Positions 1-11,133 of a stretch of DNA of 64,000 nucleotides are shown in pieces. Below the pieces are notes generated by a model. The model did no database searches and was not told the DNA's origin. It worked only from the letters and a program-made list of their open reading frames with translations. The DNA lies in the NCBI GenBank assembly GCA_900708905.1, contig CAADRB010000037.1:617188-681187 (forward strand), in the 5' to 3' direction. The DNA comes from Hymenolepis diminuta (lineage: Eukaryota > Platyhelminthes > Cestoda > Cyclophyllidea > Hymenolepididae). A program made the position numbers and the translations under genes. How positions within the stretch are numbered: the first letter of the stretch is position 1; the number at the start of each line of letters is the position of its first letter.

Positions 1-1378
1 TAATGCTGGGGGGTTATAACGGATTAGCACAATTTCACACAAATATGAGAAGCATGAATTCAGTCTGAACTTATTAATAGTTTATCATAAAACTTCAACA
101 GGTTAAGGACTTTTCAGATAAAAATCCTTGAGACAGCCAATGAACATTGCAAAGAGGCTGAAATCTACACGATTCAGTGATAAGATCAAGGTAACGTGTT
201 TTTAACATTTGCCGTAGGAAAAAGAAAGTACTAGCCTGATTCATTGTGGTTTAGTCATCTCTGTGCTAATTGATCTAACGACCAAGTGTTCTAATGCTCC
301 AATTACACAAAAGTCGAGGGTATGATTCGAAGAAATGCGTTAAACTTTTCAAATGTGTATTAAAATCGAACGAACTGAGAAATGACGAACAGAACAAAGT
401 TCCAACTGTGTTGCATGAAATTAGATCCCACGTCTGCGTAATTCAATAAGGCGACTTCCCATGCAAATGCCGTTCACATTCTGTACCCCCAAGTGTCTAA
501 GCCGTTTTTTCAAGAATTGGGTCATACCAAGGCTGCTGCCGCTACGTCTTCACAGTTAGCAGAAAGTCGTCAGCCGACCCGACAGATGTTAAATTTCAAC
601 CTGTATGCACTTTTAACAGCAAGGTCAGTCGGTACGTGAGGGTTATGCGAAGAAAACGGGGNGGGGGGAGAGTGAAGGAAGAATGTTATTTTAGAACACG
701 CAAAGCTCGTTCAGATTTTTTTGCTAGTCAAATTAAGCCAAACAGACCGATTTGAACAGCGCTTTTTTTACCAACGGTCTGATGCGAAAATAAACCACAA
801 GTTGCTATTTTTCAAGGAAAATTTCTGATACAAATACGCTGAAAGGTCGAGAGACGGTTCATAGGGCAAAATCAAAGAGAATAGGGATAGTCTGTTCCTA
901 ATCGTATTGTATAGAGCCTAAACAATAAATCACCATGAGACACTCGAATATTGATTTCTGTCATCAGAAGTATAGCCATCAATCTACCATGAGTGACACA
1001 TGTAAATGTCACTTAGTTTTCTGTCAAAAATTGCGAGTAGTTTCTCTGAGATTTACGTGGATCATTTTAACAGTATGGGGTTAATCTGAAGTTTAATTTT
1101 ATTGGCATCATAATGTGATTTACAACCTGAGCAACGATAGCTTTCAACCTCAACGCTTTGCACACGCATTCTAATAGAGGAAACTATGTAATAACATCAA
1201 ATTCTGTTTGCCCGATTAACTGAAAACTTTTTCCCTACGTGGTTTTCTTACTCATATTATTTGCAGAGATCTTTAAAAACGTTAGAAACCGTCTTATCAA
1301 ATGCCATAAAAGTGTTTTATTTATTCAAATGTCTAGACTGCTTATTTCTAGACAATAACCAAATAAAAGTCAACTCAC
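1..1378 (-). other. RasGAP intron (open to the left)
   Basis: Intron after the 1379-1740 exon, starting with a GTGAGT donor. I searched the minus strand here for the next GAP exon (FLR finger region) and did not find it. One single N at 662 follows a G run. Nothing else is seen. Confidence 0.6.
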
Positions 1379-1740
1379 TTGGGGAAGTTCGGTAGACTAG
1401 CACACACAGCCTCCCATACGAGATCAAGATGTTGTAGCAGCTGGGTCTGACTGTAGACCAGACTTCCTGCTTGGGCAACCCTTCCGTTATTCAACACGGC
1501 AAGGCGAGAAAGACCATTTCCTGGCATATCTGAGCAATTGCTGTTAGTAATTACATTCCTTTTTCGTGAGCAGTAGTCCTGAATAATCCTAGTTGCTGCT
1601 GCTGATGTTTCTCGACCATCAGGAGAGAGTAGAGAGCCTGCTGAAAGGTTGGAAGGTGAAAGTTTGTCCGGATCTACTTCCCAAGTGTCAGGACAGACTA
1701 AAACCCGTTGAATGAACCGATGGAGAAGACTGTGCAGATA
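1379..1740 (-). CDS. RasGAP exon: GAP domain with inserted loop
   Basis: This 362-base exon has a TTCAATTTAG acceptor and GTGAGT donor, phase 0 in and 2 out. It begins YLHSLLHRFIQRVLVCPDTW EVDP, matching 'YL-DALGEFI-ALYES-ENCEVDP'. It ends QTQLLQHLDLVWEAVCASLP NFP, matching the following helix '-L---CELA--K-VNS--VFP'. Between the two parts are ~60 extra Ser/Asn/Gly-rich residues (SPSNLSAGSLLSPDGRET and onward), where vertebrate members have only ~15. The arginine finger and the FLR motif would come in the next exon, left of the window. Confidence 0.95.
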
Positions 1741-2641
1741 CTAAATTGAAAACAAAATATATAAGCCACTACTTAGGGAGAAAAGAAGCGATTATAAAGG
1801 TTGAAAACAACAAGCGCTGTGTCCATAAACATGGTCGGAAAACAACAAACGACGGTACTGCTTGTTTACACATTAGTCGTAGGCACCACTTTCGGCATTT
1901 ATTTAGAGCCGTTAACTTTTTATACAACTTAATTCACAACCAATAGCTAGCCACCAGCAAAACTCTCGTGGAAAGCTATGGAGATCGAACGAAATCATCT
2001 AAGCTTATAAATTCTCGCAATCAGGGATGTATCAAGTGGACTGGTCCTGGTTAGTGAATATGGTATCATAAAATGTACATAATAGGAAACCTTCTTTACC
2101 TGATTCGGTTTAATTTGTCCTCAAGTGCCTCTAAAACTAAAATCAAATTCTAAATATCAATGAAGAGATAATCTTTACTTTAAGGGATCGAAATCATCGA
2201 TATAAAATCTATGTGGACACCTTTTTATCAAAGGACTTTTACGGACGTTTCTTCCATCCACACAATGTGTACAATGAGTTTCAAAACCACATAATTTAGT
2301 GATATGTTAAGTACGGAACCTACGGTTCAATTGTACTTTTACTTAATAATTTAATTAAATATATAGATTGAATTCGAAAACCCACGCACAGTAATTTTTA
2401 AATTACGTATATGAACGCTTTGCGATCGTGTGATCAAAGTTTATGCCGGCAAGAGGTGGTGGATACCGCTTCTAAATAAGGTGTTGGTCATTAATGCTCT
2501 AGTTCCAGCATTGTCTCTAACTAATGGCCCGAACATGTGAGAACAAACACGTCATGGAACAAATTTTTTACGTCATTGATGATCAAACATATGTTCAGTT
2601 TTCGATCGCAGTTGGATCAAATTGATACTGAGCTGACTTAC
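1741..2641 (-). other. RasGAP intron
   Basis: 0.9 kb between the 2642-2721 and 1379-1740 exons; canonical GTAAGT and TTTAG ends. Short open frames here have no support. Confidence 0.85.
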
Positions 2642-2721
2642 TTCTTTACCAACCAGTTTAATGTAGCTTTCCACGGCCTTGGTAGCCATTGTGTTGGACC
2701 GAAATGTCATCGATTCGTTTT
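2642..2721 (-). CDS. RasGAP exon: conserved SNTMATKA helix
   Basis: This 80-base exon, phase 1 in and 0 out, has a TTAACTTTCAG acceptor and GTAAGT donor. It reads ENESMTFRSNTMATKAVES then YIKLVGKE. The FR-N--ATKA-E-Y--L-G motif is a signature of all RasGAP catalytic domains ('FRENTLATKAIEEY--L-GQ'). An open frame on the other strand across this exon is a shadow. Confidence 0.96.
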
Positions 2722-3897
2722 CTGAAAGTTAAAAAATATTAAAGAAATATCTAGAAGAGTGCTAGATAAAAGAGGTGAAGTCCGAGGTTATAAATGAGGA
2801 CGTCGGAGTTAAATTTAGCTGATTAAATTTGCAAGAGGTAAGACTTAGAAACAGTAGGTCATTCAGTGACCTCACAAATTAACTGATATTTCTCCCTCCC
2901 CCCTTGGAATTGACTCCAACAATAAAAAGAAGGTAAATTTATGATTCAACTTAATGTGACACCGTGCCAGATGTCATTTCTATATTTAACTCTGAAAGTG
3001 ATACAAAACTGTAGATAGTTATTTCTCTCCTCCGCTTGATTGCGAGTAGAAAAAACATCAAACACTCATTTCAATACTTGGAATATGTATAAATCCATAT
3101 TTTAGATTCCCATATCCTAATTTCGACCAAATCCCGGTATTGGGGGAAATGGTAGTCCAGTTTTCTGGGACCTTCAAAGTTGCCCATATTAAATATTTCC
3201 TCGATCAGGTTCCCACAGTGATTAAGACATTTTCCCACTTCACAGCACCAAATTTTTGATTCCTCTTCCGGAAAACAGAGCCCCCGCTTTATCAGACCAG
3301 AAGTAAAATGAAAACTTCGAGTTAGGCCATACACGTTCACATGAACCGCATTTAAAAAGCATTCTTGTTCAAACTCAACGGGTAAACTTTCCACTTTAGT
3401 ACAAAACGGAGAAAGTGGGTGTTCGAGAAATATGCGAAGCTAATATTACTAAGTGTCTCTAATGACTAGACAGAGCAGAACGTTGTTATGACTATAATGT
3501 TCATGCATAAATCACAACCATGCCTCTAGCCGACTCAACGAACATAACGAGAGTGTGGAACGGAGACCAACAAGCAATAATTCTTTTGAATTCCTGTGAC
3601 TTCAGTTTTAAACTCATTAATGCGTTGTTAAGGGGGAGAACAAAATTAAAAAAGTTAACGCGAAACCACTCAACGTACTTAGATACTCATATAGATGAAA
3701 ACATGCTATGGATTATGAGCTAGTAACCGAAATTTCGGAAGTGACCCCCAGTTTTCCTGATGACAAAAGTCCTCAATCCTCAATCACCTCAAATTGGACA
3801 TTTTTTGCTAGAGAATTAGTGTATAATCACTAAATGACTAGGTCAATGAAATGAGATAAGGTCCAAGCTAGGCAGAACTTAAAAGATGACAACTTAC
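2722..3897 (-). other. RasGAP intron
   Basis: 1.2 kb. An opposite-strand and a minus-strand frame (3520-3723 and 3071-3394) occur but lack recognisable content or fitting splice sites. No repeat noted. Confidence 0.85.
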
Positions 3898-4060
3898 CCA
3901 GGTTCGAGACTTCACGGACAACGAGTTCTGTCAAGAAGGCTGTGGCTGTTCCACCTCGCTCATGGAGATTGACCAAGCAGGAGGCTACTTCTTCCTTCAA
4001 TTTCAGCGGAATTAGATGCTCGAACCACTCAGTCATCTCGATTCCATTCTCTCGGACCAG
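3898..4060 (-). CDS. RasGAP exon: start of GAP domain
   Basis: This 163-base exon has a TTTTCCAG acceptor and GTAAGT donor, phase 0 in and 1 out. It reads LVRENGIEMTEWFEHLIPL, then KLKEEVASCLVNLHERGG and TATAFLTELVVREVSNLG. The KEEVAS-LV---- motif and the following 'FL---V--EV' helix correspond to 'KEEVASALVHILQSTGKAK-FL-D--MSEVD' in SynGAP. With the previous exon this joins without a gap at PISVYIPLHT|LVREN. Confidence 0.95.
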
Positions 4061-7000
4061 CTGGAAAATGAAAAAGTAGGACAGTTATAACGAAAATACT
4101 GATGCGCTCAAAATGAAGAGAGGAAATTTAAAATTTAAATTCGTTTGAGTTTGGATTTTATTTGACTCATTTGCTTTTAATAGCTGATCTCACCAAAAAA
4201 GCAGTTCCGGACTCTTAATTATTGGTGTGAGTGAACTGCTGGAGTTTCTCTTAACTCACAGGTTTACTTGGGTTAGTGTTTTGCAACGCACTTCTCTGGT
4301 AAATGGGTAGCATTATGGTGCCTCTCTGGTGAGAAATTCAAATTATGCTTCCCTCAACCACTGCGGTTAGCTATTTTGCTCAGTGGATTTGCGGTGATGG
4401 ATTTCTAACTCCTGATCTTTGACGTCATAGATGAGTTGTCCCACTCGCATTTTGCATTCAATCGAAGTGTCAGCTACCGCATGATCAATCACTGGATGTG
4501 TATACAGAGGATTCAAACACGTACCATCGGTCGATGAAGATATGCGAAAAATAGATGAGTTATTTAGAAGTTTTCGGGCAGCTCTTATCCCTTCCCAGAG
4601 CGAACATTAGAAATTTATGACGAAATTTATACCCATGGAAAAACAAGGTAAATCCACAAATTTTCAAGGAAAATTTTCTTGCTCTACGACCTAACCTTCA
4701 CACTTGTCCGTATCCAAACACCAGTTTCAGTAATATTTCATCGAAGACAACAGCAATTCAAGTGTTTCGCTTTAGTTAAAAATTACCAAAATGTGCTAAG
4801 AAAATTTCGGCGCAAGCCAATGCTAAACCCTAGTTTGCGCTCGGGTAAATCCCTCCTTTTCCCATTTAATTTGCTTTGCAGGTGAATGCCTTTCGCGCCA
4901 ACCACCACTTAACAAAGATTGATTTGCCCTTATTCCCCGGAAAAAGATACATCAACCCTCGTGACCATTTTGTGGTTATACTAATACTTGCGTAACCATT
5001 TGCACATTTATTTTAACAAAAACACAACCATAAGTTCTAAATATTATAGGATATTAAACAAAAACCCATACTTGGGTTTCCCCTCTTTAGTCCATTTTCT
5101 GAAAGATCCCCCCAATGGCATAAAACTTGCATTTGAGTGCGAGATACGCATATGTATTAGCAGACATGATAATATTGGAGAAGGGAAATGACGAAAAACA
5201 AATGCAGCCTCCAAATGAAGAGTCCATCATAACTAATTAGTGATGAATTTAATTGTTGAAATTTTGTCTATCCACTAAATTTCAGAATGGCCGTTTTATT
5301 TAAGAGCCTAGTCGTGTTCAACAATTTAAAAGTACCCGGCACAGAGAAGGAGCCCACCATCTCACAAAATCCTGCGAATACTATCGAAGAGCCCGGGGGG
5401 TGCGTGAAACTTCAGATGCTCCCTTCCCTCTCATTCAGATACTTGTATTGCATTACATAACATACCTTCTCTTTAAACTGCTATTCTACTAGAAACACTT
5501 ATAGGATTGACAATCCACTGTGTTGTCAGGAACATGTAAAACTTAGAGGGTTTATTCGTCCGGTGTGACCTGTATATGTTCAAGTTTTAAACCACATCTG
5601 TACACTGCCGCGATGTCAATCCAATTTTAGCTCCTTTTGATGGGAACTGTAAAGCAATTAGTATTCCAGTGAAGTACTAGCCGTTACAGTTTTGAACCTA
5701 GTTCGCGTTGGAGAGCGAGGAAATTGACAAATTAATGGCGACTGTGAAATCTGATTAGTAAAAGTATAAATGATCTGTTCCATCCGAAATGTGCAAGAAC
5801 ATGATTAGAGGCTACACAAATTCAATTGGTGCCTGCTTAATCAATAATACGCTGTCGTCGGTTCAAATGTGCATTAATAACAACTTCATGTTGACTCACT
5901 TTCAAAGAGTTAAGAGTGTAAATTTTAGGAGTCACTATCACTCTTAATTACGTTCCAGTTTGTCGGTTAGTGAGTATGGCAAATCAGACTGGTGCTGACA
6001 CGTTTGAAGGCCTGCTGAATCATTTGCAGCATAATACACGCGCCAGGAAATAAACAAACCTAATTTGAGCGTAAAAGAAATCACGAGCAGTGCTTGCACA
6101 CAAATAGAACCGAGGATGACTGACTACAGGCGCGTATATGAAGACAATATACAAAAAGCGTACGGCTCATTTTTGTAATTTGGGGTTGGTAGCGCAGGTC
6201 TGGTTTCATTAATGTGACAGAAAGGTTGACAAATGCATTATTGTTTGCAGGTGTGACAAGCGATTTTGTGTGAATACGTGGTAGGGAGGGAGAAATAAAC
6301 TAATGCCAAGATGATAAATAAGTTCGCTTTTGCTGAATGTCACTGTTGGAAAAGGCTTCCTGTGATAATTTCTCACTGAAAGTCTATGGAGCTCCCAATA
6401 TTCATGGTGAAGCAATTCAGTTCCCAAGATATGAGTATTTGAATGGAAAAATCAGGTTGTCCGTTCATTTTCGAGAGCAGCAGTGAATATTTTTTATAGG
6501 AAGAAAATGATCAGTTAACGTTCGTATATATGCATCGCATTTAAACTTTTATCAGAGAGAGAGAGATTAAAGCGAACTTTCACATTTCGGTATTGAAATG
6601 TGGGGGTGGGTGAGNNNNNNNNNNNNNNNNNNNNNNNNNNNNNNNNNNNNNNNNNNNNNNNNNNNNNNNNNNNNNNNNNNNNNNNNNNNNNNNNNNNNNN
6701 NNNNNNNNNNNNNNNNNNNNNNNNNNNNNNNNNNNNNNNNNNNNNNNNNNNNNNNNNNNNNNNNNNNNNNNGGGTAGGTTCGGTTGGCGCAGATTTTTGA
6801 AGTAGATTGGAGAGAGGAGTGATGGCATATTTCATTTAGAACTATACAACACCAAAAGGTCGGAAAATTGCTTCATTCCTATCTTCTAAGTTAAAAGAAA
6901 ACAGAATTTGAGGTAAATGTGAGTGACTGCTTTTGTTAGTTTTCGCCTGGATGGCAATAACCACAAAAAGTGACGAATTTATAACTTAGACGACCACTAT

Positions 7001-7339
7001 AATAAAGTACCACGGTTTTACTACAACGAAATAAAACTTACATTTGCCTTTTACACAAACTTAATGGACATTTTACTTTGGTGAAGTAATGCTACAGAAA
7101 CATACTTGTTCACTCAGTTGTAATCCTAACCACTGCCACCATAAAATACGGTGCGGAACAGAACAAGGGGAAGAAGTAGTGTATTTAGCCGTTGTTGCAT
7201 GGACTGCCTCAGTCAGACAGCACAGTCGATTGCAGCAGCAGCAGCTGCCGCTAAGCTAAGGATTTCGCTGTATTTTTTCCTAAATGACTGCGCTGGGCAA
7301 TAGAAATCGAACATGTCCAGACATTTGCCGGATACTTAC
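4061..7339 (-). other. RasGAP intron with assembly gap
   Basis: 3.3 kb intron between the C2 end and the GAP start. It contains the N run 6615-6771, preceded by a GAGAGAGAGA run and a G-rich GGGGGTGGGTG. No gene is seen. Confidence 0.85.
6615..6771. other. Assembly gap, 157 N
   Basis: Run of N flanked by GTGGGGGTGGGTGAG on the left and GGGTAGGTTCGGTTGG on the right. Confidence 0.99.
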
Positions 7340-7623
7340 CGTATGGAGGGGGATGTAGACACTAATGGGAAGAATATCGACGGACTTATAGCGAACGGAG
7401 ACACGCAGTTGGACGCCGATCCCCTGTGGAGTGATATTAGAGTTAGCGGTAGAGATAAATCCTGTACTACAGTTTGATCCAACATTGAAGTTGTTGTCTC
7501 CAATTTCACTTGAGCTGATCAGCATTGGGTTCATTGAATCTGCATTGGCGGGGGGTTGAAGGGTTAGCCAAGTTTGAGATGGATTTCGTGTGCACACATT
7601 CATCACAGGAAGAGTGACAAAAC
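7340..7623 (-). CDS. RasGAP exon: C2 domain end, large loop insertion
   Basis: This 284-base exon, phase 1 in and 0 out, has a TTCTGTGTAG acceptor and GTAAGT donor. It opens with GFVTLPVMNV then QTWLTLQP, matching the family's 'GLV-LP---V---WYPV' strands. It closes with VQLRVSVRYKSVDILPISVY, matching 'IRIKARYQT--ILPMELY'. Between them is an Asn/Ser-rich loop of ~45 residues (MLISSSEIGDNNFNVGSNCS), in a place where SynGAP has a glycine-rich insert and DAB2IP a short one. Confidence 0.93.
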
Positions 7624-10600
7624 CTACACAGAAGGAATCGAATTTGAGATAAACAGTAACCATAGTCAAGACAGACGAATTCAGGCCATTAACTTGGAGT
7701 TTGTTAACAGCTCCAGATAATGCACAAACAAGCGGATATCCAAACGAGCAGCGTTTTTAATGGTTAAAATCGCCGCAAAGGTAGTCCACCAATGCATTCT
7801 GTATGAAATGGATTTTGGAAAACATCAATCGGCAATCAAGAAATAATGCCATCCAATGGGAGTTATAAAGTTTAAGTGCTGTAGAGTTTCAGCTCATCAG
7901 TTTGACTCAAATAGCTCCACTAAGCCTCAAGTGATATGAGAGATCGAAATACACTGGCTAGAACGAATCTGCCACACAAAATCCCTCAATCGGGACGATT
8001 CTAGGGATCAGCTTTTTTTCGTTCGGAAGTAGAGGCTCGAATTAATGCAATAAAAAGCAGAGCAAATAGTTGCATAGCCATGAAAAGATACTTTCAATTC
8101 CGAATGCTTAAGATAGACGTAGAAAGGCTGCTACAGATTGAATCTTTGGAGTTATTTAATAAATAGATGCAAAAAAGGAACCAGTTAAAAGACATCTGGA
8201 GATGAACCAAAACATGGAATGTATGATGGCTTCGATACGATAAATAAACGGAATAAGGTTATTCCTTCTAATATTTAATTAACGCTCCATAATTCCAGCG
8301 GGTTTTTTATTTAAAAAAAAAAAAGTTTTTGAAATAAATGTAGAGGGGATGAATTTGTTTTCACACAATTCCAAACAAAAAATACACACTATAGGAATCC
8401 TGTTTCTAATGGATAAATAGGCACTTTTGGTGATGTAAATTATTAATCTAATTTTCAAATACATTTAAACAAATTTAAATATTATCGTTGAATTGAACTC
8501 CCATCGATTCTTTGCTGGTGTAAAACTATTAGGTAATCCCCATGCAATAAAGTAGGTGATACATCGATTTATCGCTAATTGTCATCATGGTAACTTGTGT
8601 CCGTGTTATTCCTAAATTCAATACAGTCTTCTGTGAGATCCCATTCCTGTATCTAATCCGATTCGTTAGTATTGTTCCTCATTCTGGTATTGCTGTTAAC
8701 TAAGGGATGACAGTCGGCCTCTGGTATTACACGGAATCAGATGGGATATTAATAGCCTTATTGAGGAGGAAACATTTAATCTGCTGGACTCGTCTTATTT
8801 TCTTGAAAGAGGACTAAAGATCAAGATCCATAATTGTGAAGGCATAATTTTCACCAGTGAGATGGACTTCAGCGTCATAATGTGCGACGAAACGTTAACT
8901 GAATGGTTTACTGCAATCGTCATTTGACGAGAAATTAAGAGCCTAGAAAAGGAATTGTGGGTTCTGCTATTCCATTATATGTTCTTATTGGTAAAAAACA
9001 GAACTTATTATCCTTCCCCAGTAATGCATTTGCAGACCCTAATCCAGACAATTATCTAGACTAAGTTGAGTTGCAAGCAAACAGTCATCCACTCTAATTG
9101 CTAATTCAGACGAAATTATCATTACTTCTGAGGAGTTATTTTGAGCAGGATGTCTAGACGAGTCTAGATCAATGCGACAGACACCTTCATATCATTTAAT
9201 AAGACACTGCTTAAATTTGTACCTGATTTATTCCACGGGTACGCGGTTATGAGCCACAACAAATAATTGCAAAGTAGGAAATAGAACAGATTGCATGAGA
9301 CACTGAACGCAAATGAAAATAATATGAATTAATATTTAAGTGAGTACTTCACTGCAACCTTCACTCACTCACAGGTTAGGATTGTAGGGGATTGCAGTGA
9401 GGAGGAAAAAGGTTGCCTCATCAAGGTTATCAATTCTATGATCCACATACATATTGACGTTCTATTTAACACTGACCCACATCAGACAACGTTGGTAAGA
9501 ATCCTTTAAATTTTAAAACCGCAAAATCTCCGTTCTCTTTTAAATTGCTACACTGGAAGAAAATATTTCGAACCACTAAGGAGTTTAAGTGCACACACAT
9601 ACATACATACATACATACACACAATGTCCTGGCGAAATACGAACACTCTTTTTAGTTGACGGAGATTACGTTAAAAATTACCTGACAAACTAACTAAAGT
9701 GCCACACCAATTAGCCAACATGGACCAAACATTTCTCCAAGTAAAAATAATTACCAAGTAAAGTTTGCTGTTTTAGAGATTGGAGAGTTGGTTTCTCTAC
9801 GAGTTTAAATGAGGAAATTTCGGAATCAGTTTTAGGCGAAATGATGAGTAATTGCAAATATCATTTCCCAATTAACTGAGCCCTCTGAGCGTAAACGAAA
9901 CTGAATAATTTGAATTCTGTCAATCTGTATCTTGTTTAATTCAAACGGTCAAGTGAAAATGTTGAACACATATATTATCCAAAAGAGCATTAATGAGGGG
10001 TTCAGATTATATTGAAATTAGATTTCTACAAGAAGGCCGTGTATAGAAATGAGTCACCTCGAAACCTTTTTAGTCTCATTCTGAAAAAAAATTCCTCAAA
10101 GGTCAAGAATTAGTAACCAGGTGTTGAGTAACGACTCTACACGCTGGATGCACCACTACGCTTCCATTTATTAACTGCAGAATGCAGGGTTTCTTATGAC
10201 CCTCCCACATTCAAGGCTACTCTGTGAAATACAAAATTGCGAGAAATAGAGGCGAATGAAAAATGTTTCTGTGAATGTGACCTTGAAATTGAAATTCAGT
10301 TAAATCAAACCGAAGAACATGAATACTAAATGTACCAAATGACTTGGAGATTTCGCAGGCTTCTTCCTTCAAGTTATTGATATTTGAAAACTATTCGTTA
10401 CTGCGATACGATCTTTAAATAAGCGGCTATGTTAGTGACAATATCGAATCAAAGAACTTAAAAATTCCACTTTACTCGTAGAAAATTGAATGCAACAATT
10501 AATTAATAGGATGGAAAACTACTTGATTCGGGATGATGGTTCAGCTGTGGAGGAAAAACTGTAACATTATTTATACTTAAGGATAATTTATGTCTTTCCA

Positions 10601-10996
10601 GAAACGAGAATAAGTGTCACGCAAATGAAAATTTTTTGTAGAATGTTTGAGGGCCGTTTATGTCCAAATGTGTATCCGAAATCAAGATATATGGAGGTAA
10701 TAATGGAGCCCTCTTCCACTTCCTTCCACAATTTATAACTACAATTAAAATGACATGACTGAAGATGCTTATTTGATTGTTTCAATCATTTGCTGTATGC
10801 CAGTCAATTGTTAATCAATGGTAATGCTCCGTTGAAGCTTTCCTTGAACTGTTTACCCTTATTCTCATTAACTGTTTATACTTGGAAAATGCTCTCTATC
10901 TCATATTGGTGACTTCTACAGTGAAGTTATCAAACGTCATAAAACTAGTGCCAGTATTCTCCGTCTATTAGAAAGGATTAAAGTAACTAAACGTAC
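7624..10996 (-). other. RasGAP intron
   Basis: 3.4 kb intron inside the C2 coding region. Holds a CATACATA-type microsatellite at ~9592-9622 and an A-rich run at 8319-8332; otherwise nothing recognised. Confidence 0.85.
9592..9622. repeat. (CATA)n microsatellite
   Basis: CACACACAT followed by about five CATA units and CACACA. Confidence 0.95.
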
Positions 10997-11133
10997 CGAC
11001 AAGACGATTCTGTGACTTCTTGGAAGATTTCTTGCTGTTTGAACGAGTAAGAAGTCCTCTTCGACCGTCTCTGCCGCCACCATCTGCCTCGCGATAGAGA
11101 CTCACAGTCAGGATAGATACATCCGGGAGATTG
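10997..11133 (-). CDS. RasGAP exon: C2 domain middle with basic loop
   Basis: This 137-base exon has a CTTCAACAG acceptor and GTACGT donor, phase 2 in and 1 out. It reads NLPDVSILTVSLYREADGGG and then RDGRRGLLTRSNSKKSSKKS before QNRLVG. The start matches 'NLP-----L-LYR--DKKKKK' of the family. Vertebrate members have a run of about six lysines here; this protein has an enlarged Arg/Ser/Lys loop of about 25 residues. The first codon is completed as AA|C, giving the Asn-Asn-Leu-Pro of the family. Confidence 0.9.

Noticed and set aside
2537..2725. Plus-strand open frame of 62 codons
   Set aside because: It lies exactly over the conserved SNTMATKA exon on the other strand and is its shadow.
6515..6835. 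Open frames across the N run
   Set aside because: They exist only because N codons are read as open; the same applies to those at 26666-27053.
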